In this document: one piece after another, positions 23,231 to 33,794 of the stretch
How the letters are laid out: each line of letters begins with the position of its first letter
Numbering within the stretch: the first letter of the stretch is position 1
NCBI GenBank assembly: GCA_003864495.1
Contig: ML133411.1
Location: forward strand, 705,237-769,236
Reading direction: 5' to 3'
Origin: Nemopilema nomurai
Lineage: Eukaryota > Cnidaria > Scyphozoa > Rhizostomeae > Rhizostomatidae
Length of the DNA: 64,000 bases
Translations under genes and position numbers: made by a program
Notes under the pieces: generated by a model
Database searches by the model: none
What the model saw: only the letters and a program-made list of their open reading frames with translations
Told to the model about the DNA's origin: nothing

Positions 23231-23422
23231 TATGTAGCGGCAAAAAGGGGCATGTACAAATTTGCAAATATTGCACAGAAGCATCCAAATTAGTAAAAAA
23301 TTCTAAAGTGGGATAAAACCATGAACAATGTTATTTCCAGGCCTCTGTGTTTGTGAATGTGACGTTTAATTTGAATTAATTGAAATAGGTGTGTGTAGAT
23401 AGTAAAAAGCTCATTTCTGAAG

Positions 23423-24564
23423 ATGGCGTGTCCTCGATTAATTTCTCGTGAGCTGAGAGCTTTCATAATTTTCAAACAAGGTACAAGTGTTAAAGAATTA
23501 GTGAGACAAAGGGGCTTTCCAGATCGCATATCCATCTGATCGCATTCCCGCATATCCAGTTCGCATTTCTATATCCAAAGGGTGTTTGCAGATCGCATTT
23601 CCAAATAACATATGGAGACAAGCAACAAACATAAAAACCGTGTTGAAAAGCCAAAGTCTATTGGTGGACGACCGTCAAAATTATCTGGGAGGGATAATAG
23701 GTGGATAATGCGAACAGTAAAATTATTACGAAGGCAAGACCCGAACTGGACTGTCAAGAGACTTATAATGAAAGCAGACTTGCATGCAGTGTCACGTCGG
23801 ACTGTATCACGTTATCTAAATAAACAAAAACTACACTACCTGCAAGCAAGAAAAAAAGGACAGATGACAGAGCGTGACAAGTCAAAGAGACTAAAGTTCG
23901 CAAAAACGATGCAAAAGAGTACCCTAATGAATTTTGGTCAAAAAGTATAGCCTCCTTTCTTGATGGAGTTGGCTTTGTTTACAAACAAAACCCTCTTGAC
24001 CAGGCCTTGGCCCCTCGAGGCCGTGTTTGGCGTACAAGAAGTGGCTGCAATTCAAGGCTGCACTGGCAAAGGGCAGGCCTGTGGCACGGGGGGCAAATAC
24101 GTAAAAATGATTGTTGCTATTAGCTATGCCAAGGGGGCTATTTGTTGCGAGAGGTATGAACAAATGAATGGAACTTTCTTTGCATCGTTTTTGAAAGAAA
24201 ACTTTGATATGATGATAGAAAAAGCAGATAAAAAAGTAGGATCTGGATTCAAGATGGTGACCCTTCTCAAAATAGTAAGCAAGCGAAAGAGGTCATGCAG
24301 GAATTAAAGTCGGAACTACTGTCAATACCACCCAGAAGTCTTGACCTGAATCCGATAGAAAATTTTTTTGGCATTGTCAAGCAGCAAGTAAACAAAGATG
24401 CAATTGAGAAAAATATTACTTCTTAGACAATGGATGAATTTGAGTACAGAATAAGAGAAGTTATGACCAACATGGAAACAGCAACGATTGATAAAAGAAT
24501 TGAATCAATGAATAAACGATTGAATATGGTAATAGACTGTAAAGGAGAACGCACAAAATATTAA
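23423..24564 (+). pseudogene. Tc1/mariner-like transposase pseudogene (D1)
   Basis: Starts MACPRLISRELRAFIIFK. It has helix-turn-helix segments typical of Tc1-type N-termini: GTSVKELVRQRGF and, after about 60 extra bases not in D2, KPKSIGGRPSKLSGRDNRW, then SRRTVSRYLNKQKL. After a frameshift near 23,920 the DDE region follows: EFWSKSIASFLDGVGF, KYVKMIVAISYAKGAI (about 24,100), DGDPSQNSKQAKEVM (second Asp, about 24,260) and LDLNPIENFFG (third carboxylate, about 24,350). There is a TAG at about 24,424; the stop at 24,562-24,564 follows GERTKY. Dead; the frameshift and the TAG are shared with D2. Confidence 0.75.
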
Positions 24565-24587
24565 AAAGTCGAGTGATATCTAGTTAA

Positions 24588-26875
24588 AGTGCATATGACA
24601 CGAACATTTTTATTCGCTTAAAGTATGAACTAAACATCGCTGGTAACGATGGTGAACTTCGATTTTTCATCGGGGATTTCTGACACCCACTTTGGCCAAA
24701 ATGTGTCATCAGGAAAACGCGGTCGGGCAGGCGGTCACATGACCTCTGTGACGTAAAGTGGTTGTGTATCGTTCGAATAGAACTGAGCTGCTGTATGGTT
24801 TGACCATGGGATGGCACAGCTGTTGTCCCCCAGAGGGGTTGTTTTGCATTATTACAACTCACACAATGTCTGAAAACTGCTGCACCAACAGAAGCTCGAT
24901 GCATTGTTTAACTTTGCACAAGTTTTGATGTTCTCCTCGATACCTGTTTTTTAAAACCAAAAACACCGAAACATTTCTTCAACGAGATGCTGTACCTTCA
25001 GTCCGCAAACCAAAACAAGACGAAGAGCTTGGCAAGCGTCAAAAGCTCATGGTGAGTAATATGTTTGATATTGTTTTGGATAACTGCCTATCAAATTCCT
25101 ATTGTTTAACACCTGAAGTACGTTGTCGATGATGCCACATAAACCCCGGGGGCACCCACATAATACTTTATATGTGAATGCGCAGTGCTTCATTCCTGTA
25201 CCAGTGTCGTTGTGAACTCCCTTCGTAGAGAGTTTTTTTACAAACTATTTATGTGTATCCAAGAAAAATTTTGGACAATATTCGGAATATCCAAATTGAA
25301 CATTCACATAAAGGGCAGTCGGAGATTTCATAACAAACCAGGCAGTGTCGTCAGAACGAAATTCATTTTGGGGGGGGTCTGCCTATTGTATTGCTTCCCC
25401 GCCAGTACACTATTTTAAGGCATATATAGTATTGGGGGCTCCAGACTCCTGCTTCTGATGGCCTTGACAGATACTACAAGTTCCTGGTAACTGGACAATC
25501 TACTACATTAGGCACTCCTTGCCTCACCAATGTCAATGTCAGCATTTTTGTACATTAAAACATCCCTGATGTTAATTTTTCAGTTAGTTTGATAACTTTC
25601 TAAAATAATTGCAATACATAATAATCAAACTAATTCAATATCTCCTGTAATGTTTAAAATATTTGAGTAAAACTTTCTATGGGGTACAGATGCAAAATTC
25701 AAGCGAGAAAATTGATTAAAAAAAACAAAACATGTGTACATATTTAATTATTTCTCTTTATTATTTTCATTTTATAGCTTTCACATTTCAAAGTTTATTG
25801 TTAGTTAAACGTGATTCACAAGTATTTGTTAAAAACCAGTACGAAATATCCTCCACAGCTCATAAAAGGAACAAACATTGATGAGAGACCATCGACTACT
25901 GAGGCGACAAGTTTATCCGATGTTGCATCCACTTCAACTGCAAAAGTAGACACAGAAAGCCAGATAAGCGACTCCGTTCAACTTGATGAGCCTGACCAAA
26001 AAGAGCGTGATTTTTGGATTCAATGTACACCCGGTCCGTGATGCTCTCAAAAACAAGCTTCCGATATGCCGCAGTACAAGCTTCCCATGGACTTCCTTGG
26101 CAGCATCGGTACTCCCTTGCACCAACAAGAAGCCCAGTTTGACACTTACACACACACACCTAAGAATTAATAACAATCAAAATATAAACCAACCCCTGGC
26201 CGTTTTCGTTTTGGCAAGTCATATTTTAACTTTGCCCACAAAACTCATCAGCCTAGGCTAGGCCTCTTTTGGAAAACTTTTATCAGGTTATGGTACCTGA
26301 AAACAGCCACGATGCAAAGCGAATACGGAATTTCTAACTTTAAAACTCAATGACGATTTATCCTACTCACCATTCATTCAGAGGAATAATTCCTCGCCGT
26401 CGATCAGGCAGTTGGGAAGGCCGTATATCTTCTGCCTGGTCTCTTTCGATCGCCGTGCCAGTTTCGTCTGGCTCCGTGTCCGAATTTCCCCAGACGAAAC
26501 GAGTTGTTCGTTCTCGTATGGTAAAAAAGCCCACCAGTAGCACCTATAAGCTCTTCTTGTTCACTTTCTTCGAAAACTGAAGCCATCGAGCTCTAACATT
26601 CGCTGTCCGACATGATTACATGGTCGCAAGTAAAACTCCGCCGTACTGTTTCTTGTTAGAAAGCAATCTAAACTTTTCACTAACACAACTACTTTACGTC
26701 ACTTCCTGTCAAACTCGACCCAATCCCTTATGACAGATTTTGAAGCAAAAAATCGACTTTGAAACAGCTGTAACTAAGAAAGTACACGTCTTTCGAAAAT
26801 TTTAAGGTTATTTTCGTAATCAGCGTACTCGATTTAGTCAGACGGTGAAATAAAAATTTTCGTGTCATATGCACT
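24588..26875. mobile_element. Element F: Kolobok-type deletion derivative in D1 (TTAA duplication)
   Basis: TTAA at 24,584-24,587 and 26,876-26,879 flank inverted ends AGTGCATATGACACGAA. The D2 empty site (about 45,989, TAGTTAAGGGC) has a single TTAA. Inside, the left part resembles a transposase 5' exon (MSENCCTNRSS at 24,866, then KPKQDEELGKRQKLM with a donor site at about 25,051) and a later open segment (25,811-26,041). The right part holds remnants of a P2RX7_C-like gene on the reverse strand. The catalytic core of the transposase is absent, so this is an internally deleted two-gene Kolobok. A 2-bp TA duplication would fit the bases equally, but TTAA matches the family. Confidence 0.75.
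25896..26586 (-). pseudogene. P2RX7_C-like remnant in element F
   Basis: The first exon starts MASVFEESEQEELIGATGG (26,586). A second segment reads CVCKCQTGLLVGAREYRCC (about 26,100-26,160), which aligns with CDCGKC...REYRCC of the intact gene in element G. Downstream is frameshifted, and the final arginine/tryptophan-rich exon is missing. Confidence 0.55.
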
Positions 26876-27193
26876 TTAAGGGCCAATACACTCTCAGATA
26901 CTGTGAAATGTTGTCAGCATGTTTGCTTTTAGCTCTATTTGCTAATATTCGAGTGTCTTAAATGCAAGTGTTGAGGTTTAAAAGATTTTCACAATCGGGG
27001 GGATGGGGCGGGATTTTTTGGGTTTATAGGTGATATAGATAAATTAACTAGAACTACAACTATCATGTGTTTATATGTCTTCTAGTACTATGTATAAAAA
27101 TCAAAATTTGCAATTTGGAATTTTTAGCAGTAAATCCAACTATACGCATGTGCTAATATATAAAGCCATATGTACTGTAATAGGAAAATGATT

Positions 27194-27433
27194 ACGAGTT
27201 ACCATGAGTTACCAACGAGTCACCAAGGAGTTACCGAACGAGTTACATTATACATTTACAAAGCTCAGTATCGATGTAAACAAGATACCAACGAGTTACC
27301 ACTTTCTTTATCAAATAGAATATATATATATTTATATAAAAAGTCATGGTAACTCGTGGCTTTCCCATATAAAGCCACTATTAGAAATGGTAACCTGTTA
27401 TGGTAACTCGTTGGTGACTCGTTGGTAACTCGT
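27194..27433. promoter_or_regulatory. Iteron cluster in an inverted repeat (D1)
   Basis: Six forward copies of a (A/G)YGAGTYACC-type decamer start at 27,194, 27,204, 27,215, 27,226, 27,238 and 27,291. Five reverse copies (GGTAACTCGT-type) start at 27,348, 27,389, 27,402, 27,413 and 27,424. Spacing inside each cluster is 10-12 bp, one helical turn, and the two clusters face each other around an AT-rich loop. The block lies just beyond the 3' end of the Rep-helicase gene. This is the layout of Rep-binding iterons at a replication origin, but it could equally be the ends of an old MITE; function is inference. Confidence 0.5.
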
Positions 27434-28310
27434 GAAAATTTGAAAATTACACATCGCTACCGCTCATTATCAGTTCTGCAAAGCAGCGAGGATAACTCGG
27501 AATGGTTTTTTGTTCATCTGCTGGTGTCTGATGGGTAAACTCAAACATTTTCCACCTTACAGCCATCATTTCATTCTCTCTCTCGTCGGTGGTATTGTAC
27601 TTCCCCAAATACTTTATCGGCTCCTTCGCAGTAGCAAAAACTGGCGTGTCTTTGTTGAACAGTATGTCTTGTGCATACGTGCTTTTGGGCGCGATTAGAT
27701 GTAAACTTTGCCCCGCTAAGAGGAGAAGCATGTCTTTCCAGGCCATTATCTCATTTGTATAACGAAAATCGTTCAGGAATATGACTTCCTTAGTTTCGGC
27801 GCTTGAATTTGCTGGGTTTGTGAATGTGTCGTAAATGAAATTCAGTGGGTCCAACAGGAACGTCTTGCCACAATAGGGCTCCGCCCCGTTTACCTCATGA
27901 TTTTTCGCGCAATGCACGATGGAAAGAGAATGCAGACACAGCACATGGCATTCGCGAGTGAACACACTGAAAAACATTACGCTCTCAGATAAACGAGGAT
28001 GATGTGTCAGGCGCAAAACTGTTAAAGAAGCCATCAGAGTGCAGTGTAACGGAGCTGAAAAGATGGCTGGAGTGTCGTGGAGCAAAGAAGAGTCCGCATT
28101 CGAAAGAAGATAGTCCTTATCAAAAGAGTCAAAGGTTGTCTGAAAATCAAGATGAAGATTGATCCCAAGATGGATGGCGGTAAATGGTACGAAGTGAAAG
28201 CTAGCAAAATTGGAGCTGCAGATGCGCCTATGAAGCCAAGTAAAGAGGATACATTGTCAGAGTCTAGTTGGAAGGATTTTCCTTCCAGAAATATCCCACC
28301 AATGTTTAAT

Positions 28311-28600
28311 ACGCGCTTTCGATAGAACAGTGCATCATGGGTAATCAGGATCTCCGCGAGGGATTGTTTGCGTTGCTAGTAAACAGAGCCAAGAGACTAC
28401 GCTTACCATACTTTCGCTATTTGGAAACTTCGAGTTGAGTCCGACACGCATCGATTCACGAATAAGGTAAGAATCCTTCGTTTGGACTTTGTTTAGCTAA
28501 CTTTTTTCCAACAATCCCTTTGAACATTGATTGTCATAAAACAGAGGAACTCGTGGTTATGTCGATGTTGTTAGGCCCCCGAAGATTTTTACCAATTTTT
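28311..28600 (+). repeat. Left terminal inverted repeat of B, with leader exon and 5' splice site
   Basis: Matches the reverse complement of 32,795-33,079 with few differences. It contains AATAAG/GTAAGAAT (donor at 28,466/28,467). With the acceptor at 28,786-28,787 just before the ATG (28,793), the + gene gains a non-coding first exon from the repeat. Confidence 0.75.
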
Positions 28601-28792
28601 GTTTTGGTTATTTATTTGTGTAGGTTAACCGCTTCGCTTTGCTTGTGGACATAACAGTTCTGTCAAATAACTTAAGCTCAGCTTTTTTCTTGATTCAAGT
28701 AAACCAGACAATCTAAATTGCAGAAGATCATAAGTCATTCTCTACCGATGGAAAAGAATTCAGCCAAATGTTTGAATTGATTTTTAGGGAAG

Positions 28793-30707
28793 ATGGCAAC
28801 GGCTGATGCTAAAAGTCGAGACTTTGGTATGGACTTCAATGATTTTCTGGAGTGGAACCAAGAAAGGCTGAAAAATTTTTTAAAAGTGCGGGGCAAGTCA
28901 ACAACTGGCAATAAAAAGGATTTGGCTGCAAGAGCATTAGTTGCATTTGAAAATGGTGAGCCTGTTACACAAAGTGCAGAAGATAGCGCACAGAAGTTGG
29001 AAAAAGAGTACAACGAGTTACTAGAGAAGTTTACCATACAAGACCCACTGAAAATTCCAAACCATTTATGGTCCACTGATGTTAAAAAATGGCCTAATCT
29101 AAATCTTGGGCAAATTTTTCAATATGTTATTGACAATAAAGCCTTCGAAGGCAACTATATTGGCCAATACAAAGCACGAAAGGCCTATTCATATTTCCAG
29201 AGTGGACACATGCAGCAAATATATCAATATATGATAAATGATGAACAAATGTTCTTCAAGGCATGTGTTGTCCCATCAATGAGGGTGAATGAGAGACCAA
29301 GAGAAGGCTGGATTCTCTTTTCAAAACACAATGGTGTTTTAACAGCCCACTGTACGTGCATAGCTGGTTACTCTAAATCTTGCAACCATATTATATCCAT
29401 TCTGTATAAGGTGAATTTTGCATGCGAGCATGGCTTAAACAGTCCATCGTGCACTGAAGTAGCATGTAAATTTAATGATAAAACGAGGTATGATATTGAG
29501 CCAAAGAAGGTTGTTGATCTACCAATAGTCAAACATGACATAATGAACAAGGATCCAAAATATAAAATAATGAATCAAGAGAAGTCAAATTTTGATCCAC
29601 GTCTTCGTCATCAAACCATAGAAGAGTCTGACAGTGCAGTTAGAATTCAAACATTTTTAGAAAAAATTCGAAAATGTGCACCAAATGCTGCAGTTTTGCT
29701 GAACTTTCCAGTTGATGAAGAAAATGACTGCCCTCCACCAATCACTGAAATTGCAGAGCAAGTTAAATCAACAGCCGGTCTGTCAGAAGTTGCCATGCTA
29801 GAAGACTTTATGAATAAGATCTCATTCAGGGATAGTCAGTTAGGTGAACTTGAAAAAGCTCACAAAGGGGCAAGCAGATAACAAAATGTGGACAGTTCAA
29901 AGAACAGGACGAATTACTGCTTCAAACTTTCATGATGTGAAGACCAAGATGAAAGAAATACTTGCATCAAGAAGCTCTGTTAAGCCAGCTACAACTCCTC
30001 TTTTGGTAAAACGGACTCAAGCCACAAAAATTGACAACATTGTTGCGATAAAATGGGGGAAGCAAAATGAGAACAATGCCAGAGAGGCATTTTTCCAAGC
30101 CATTGCAGCAGAGCACAAATCCCCAAAGTTAAGAATGTGTGGACTCAAAGCTTTTAAGAGTGCACCTTTCCTTGCTGCCAGTGCTGACAACATATTTTCT
30201 TGTGCCTGTTGTGAAGTGGCATGTGTGGAGTACAAATGTCCATATTCTATAAGAAACTACTGCGTTAGTGATAAGTGGCAAGATCTACCATACTTGAAGC
30301 AAGAGGCTGGAATTTTGCACTTAAACAAGAGTCATAAGTACTACACTCAGGTACAAGGTCAGATGGCTGCAAATGATTGCAAACATTCATATTTTGTTGT
30401 ATTTACAACAGTTGGCAGACCCCTTGTACTCAATGTGGTATTTGATCCTAGTTTCTGGAATTTACTCTACCCAGACCTTGTTTTGTTTTTCAAACTTTAT
30501 GTTGCAAAGGTTTTGCTGGGGATTAGAGAAATTAAGTTTTGTGCTGTATGTCATAAACACATTCTTGAGCAAAATGAGATTGCTCAAAGTGGTTGCCAGA
30601 GCAATGATCAGGTACACTGCAGCAAATGTTCCTTGACATTTCACAAAAGCTGCTGTAAAAATTACAGTCTGATGTCCTTTTGGGTTTGTGACGACTGTGG
30701 TGTTTAA
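28793..30707 (+). CDS. SAP-SWIM-YqaJ-PHD-type protein of element B (one frameshift)
   Basis: ATG at 28,793 right after an acceptor. A SAP-like helix pair (LKNFLKVRGKSTTGNKKDLA, about residues 20-45) suggests DNA binding. The SWIM finger is HCTCIAGYSKSCNH (about 29,350-29,390). A +1 shift is needed at about 29,858 (GAAAAAG). The YqaJ nuclease follows: WTVQRTGRITASNFHD, KWGKQNENNAREAF, AASADNIF and ACVEYKCPYSIRN (D, E-x-K) and YYTQVQGQM. The C-terminus is PHD-like: CAVC, GCQSNDQVHCSKC, FHKSCC, WVCDDC. Overall about 640 residues. The nuclease may process element DNA ends or intermediates; this is inference from the YqaJ/lambda-exonuclease fold. The shift may be a genuine mutation or an assembly error in an A run. 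Confidence 0.75.
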
Positions 30708-31201
30708 AGAAACAGGCAAAGAGAACACTCAGTGTTAGAAGAAACAATTAAAAAACCTAATGACACAAAATGATTATTAATTATTTGATATGATAATGTT
30801 AAGTGAAGCATTAAAAAAGTCAAACATTCTTTTGTCTTAAACCTTCACAGAAACCCTTTGACCATGAACTGTGATAGAATGATTGTATTTATAAATAATA
30901 AACTTTTCACAAATGCAATGAATAGCTTTTTCAATGAATTTCAAGTGGTCTTAATGGCACTCAAATGCACTTAGAATATCAACAAAACCAAAAACAAACA
31001 ATTAATATTCATGGGCACATTACTCCTTTAAAAATTCAAAACTCAAAATTATAATTTTGCTTTTAAAAAGGGAAGTATGGGAAGTTATTTGTTGGAAGGT
31101 TTTAGCATGTGTTTGGACAAGGTTATTTTTAATGAAATTGAAGGTGCATCTTAAAAAACTACGTTTTTATATAGGAATCCTTTTAAGATGTGAAAAAAAA
31201 C

Positions 31202-32536
31202 TTAAAAGTTTAAGATACAAGAGGTTTTTGGAAGTTTACAAGTGCTGCACATACTTACAATATCATTAACAACAGGAAGTAAGGAAATTGGCAGTTCATT
31301 TTTTAAAATTTGGAACTCCTTTAGTTTCCGGATAGCTTGTTCAACATATATTCTTGCATTTGCAACCCTGGATGTCTTAGCTACATCTATCTCATTCAGT
31401 TGTAAGTTCTTCTGGGTTGATGGTGGTCTTGCAAGGGTGCACTGGTAAAAAGCTAATAAATCCTCTATTTTGAAGCCTCTGTCAGCCATCACTGCATCAC
31501 CTGGTTGAAGTAGTTGTAAAAAGTCTGAACTTTCTACTATGCACTTATTACTAGCTCTGCCACCATATGCATCTGAAACATAACTGAATGCTCCATTGGG
31601 CGTTATTCCCAACAACACCTTCACTGTTGAATGGTGCTTGTATTCACTCCAGCAAAGGGCCTGTGCTTTGAGGCTTGAAGGGGTCTCAATAAAAAGCTCT
31701 GTGCAATCAATAATTACTCTGCACTTCTTATAATATCGCCGAAATACATCAGGCAAATTTCGTTGAATTTGAAATCTGTCAGGCCATGCTATGAATGGTT
31801 TCAGCTCTAAGGACATCAGGCGAAACCAGGTAAACAGTATAGAGCTGACTTGGCTTGTGCTAATACTAAATGTATGAGCAAGGTACTCGCTCAGCAAACC
31901 AAGTCTCAGCCTTTGCATGACCATGAACAATTCTTCCTCAAGGAGAAGTTTCCTATTTCCATGGATACTATGTCTTTTGAAGAGGCTGACTGAAGTATTC
32001 TTTGGGCCTCTCCAATAGACCATTGTCACAGCCTGTGGCTGAAGGTACTCAAAAACAGCTTGAAAAACTTCAGCATTCTCCAAACCTGTAAACAATTTGA
32101 CATCACTGTCCCTTGTAAGTTTTTCAAATTTTATGCATGGACTTGCAAACGGTCTCTCTGTCTGATAATCATTGACCCCTGAAGTCCCTTGAGAAGATGT
32201 CTGATCATCATTGACAGAAGAATGTTTTACAATCTTTCTTCTTTTTCTAGGAGACTTTTTTGTACCATCACTCACTTTAAGATACAATGTTGGGTTTGGA
32301 TATGAAAATGTTGGCTTTCCAAACTGAAAATGATTGGAGCAGACCACTTGATGATCAGTAGCCTTAAAATCTTTTCGTCCTTTGCCAATATTGTTCTCCC
32401 AAATGACACGTTTTGCAGGATCTTTTGTCATGTAGTGCCATTTGAGCTCTCCCTCTACATGACTCCTCTTGACTATCTTATCTGGATATTTGTTGTCATT
32501 GTCGCATCCACCAACACAGCACCTGTAGTGAGGCAT
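31202..32536 (-). CDS. THAP + DDE_Tnp_4 transposase of element B, intact
   Basis: A single open frame of 444 residues. The THAP finger is at the N-terminus (RCCVGGC, W, QVVCSNHF, about 1-85), then a basic/Ser linker, a HARBI helical region (RKLLLEEELFMVMQRLRLGL, then SISTSQVSSILFTWF) and the DDE core: VIIDCTELFIETP (first Asp, about residue 280), GDAVMADRGF (second Asp, about 345) and NARIYVEQAIRKLKEF (Glu, about 398). The start follows an acceptor at 32,543, giving a 5' UTR intron to the donor at 32,920 in the right inverted repeat. A donor-like GTAAGTATG near 31,262 suggests the true last residues may be encoded by a further exon. It should catalyse B transposition with the AT duplication. 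Confidence 0.85.
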   Translation of the reverse strand: MPHYRCCVGGCDNDNKYPDKIVKRSHVEGELKWHYMTKDPAKRVIWENNIGKGRKDFKATDHQVVCSNHFQFGKPTFSYPNPTLYLKVSDGTKKSPRKRRKIVKHSSVNDDQTSSQGTSGVNDYQTERPFASPCIKFEKLTRDSDVKLFTGLENAEVFQAVFEYLQPQAVTMVYWRGPKNTSVSLFKRHSIHGNRKLLLEEELFMVMQRLRLGLLSEYLAHTFSISTSQVSSILFTWFRLMSLELKPFIAWPDRFQIQRNLPDVFRRYYKKCRVIIDCTELFIETPSSLKAQALCWSEYKHHSTVKVLLGITPNGAFSYVSDAYGGRASNKCIVESSDFLQLLQPGDAVMADRGFKIEDLLAFYQCTLARPPSTQKNLQLNEIDVAKTSRVANARIYVEQAIRKLKEFQILKNELPISLLPVVNDIVSMCSTCKLPKTSCILNF

Positions 32537-32794
32537 TCTGAGCTAGAAGGGGAATATTTACTATCTGTGATAACTGTTTAATTCAACAAATTTTTTTGAA
32601 ACAACTCCGACCAAATAATACTATAACTTATAGGGAAGTTGAAAACTATTAAAACTGAAATAATTTGCAACACCTCTGTATGGAAATTGGCTACTAGCGT
32701 TGATAATATTCTTTATGAACTTATTTGCTTTGAAGCAGCGGAATTAATGATGAGTATTTTGCATTAAGAAAACCTTTAGATGTCATGCGATGCC

Positions 32795-33079
32795 GGCCAA
32801 AATCTTCGGTGGGCCTAACAACATCGACATAACCACAAGTTCCTCTGTTTTACGACAATCAATATTCAAAGGGATTGTTGGAAAAAATAGCTAAACAAAG
32901 TCTAAACGAAGAATTCTTACCTTATTCGTAAATGGACGCGTGTCTGATTCAATTCGAAGTTTCCAAATAGCGAAAGAAGTATGGTAAGCGTGGTCTCTGG
33001 GCTCTGTTTACTAGCAACGCAAACAATCCCTCGCGGAGATCCTGATTACCCATGATGCACTGTTTTATCGAAAGCGCGT
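32795..33079 (-). repeat. Right terminal inverted repeat of B, with leader exon and 5' splice site
   Basis: Mirror of the left repeat. The reverse strand has ACGAATAAG/GTAAGAATTC with the donor at 32,921/32,920, which serves the transposase gene through the acceptor at 32,543. Confidence 0.75.
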
Positions 33080-33794
33080 ATTACGGAAACATTTATTATT
33101 ATCTGATTGAGTCTGTTCCTATGGTTGCTGACGCTTTTGGAATGATAGTAGCAGTGATTCAGATTATGGAGAAAAAGAAGTATTCCAAGTTGCAATAGCA
33201 AAACCATTGAAAAAGGAAGTAACCTGGTAAAAAGCAAATTTTTAGAAGATGTTCAAGACAATGAAGGTTATGACAGCTATGCACTGCGAGCACAGATTCA
33301 TCATTCAATGAAGAAAGAGCTGCCATTGAGTACACAGATTGCCTTGAGCAAGTCAAGTGGATTTATTAAGTCAGCCTCCTGTACTTGTGTTGCAAAGTCA
33401 TTGTGCCCATGTTGCAGCCTTACTGCTGTTTCTTAATGATTATATAACAAAGAATACTTGCCATGTTGAAGTACCAAAAACATCTTTGTCGTGTAATTGG
33501 AATAAAGCAAAAAGAAGGAACAAGAACCCAATGGAGCTGCACAAAGCCATTTACAATTCTCCGAAAGAGAAGGTGGAAACGTATTACCAGGATCCTAGGC
33601 CAGTGAAATACAGAAAAACTGATGATACATTAAAGCAAAGATACTCGAATAGTGACTGGATAGGAAACTGCGCAGACAACAATAGGCGATTACGTTTATC
33701 TTCCAATCGCGTGTTTTGGAAAAGTTGTAGGGTATAGTCATTTCCGGTTTTAGTCTCACGACCAAAACATTCAGCCGAAAAGCATCATCCAAGA

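Larger units (their letters stand above)
28311..33079. mobile_element. Element B: young THAP/DDE + SAP/SWIM/YqaJ/PHD transposon
   Basis: Inverted repeats of about 285 bp begin ACGCGCTTTCGAT and are flanked by AT (28,309-28,310 and 33,080-33,081). AT rather than TA is chosen because it restores the host reading frame (PMFNYGNIYYYL). Two convergent genes: nuclease-type (+, 28,793-30,707) and transposase (-, 32,536-31,202). The transposase is uninterrupted and the nuclease gene has one frameshift, so this is the least decayed two-gene element here. Bases 30,708-31,201 are the AT-rich 3' regions. The 2-bp duplication and gene pair fit ISL2EU/IS4EU-type elements. Confidence 0.85.

Noticed and set aside
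23924..24163. Reverse-strand 79-residue frame repeated at 45,331-45,570
   Set aside because: Conserved only because it is antisense to the duplicated Tc1-like pseudogene.
27194..27433. CRISPR-like array
   Set aside because: The repeats are only ~10 bp with 0-2-bp gaps, in opposed orientations, in a eukaryotic context.
28307..33083. TA target duplication for element B
   Set aside because: TA fits the flanks but leaves the host gene out of frame; AT restores it and matches element C.
33357..33737. A separate small gene
   Set aside because: It is the SWIM part of the element C nuclease gene running into the left end of the P-like element.
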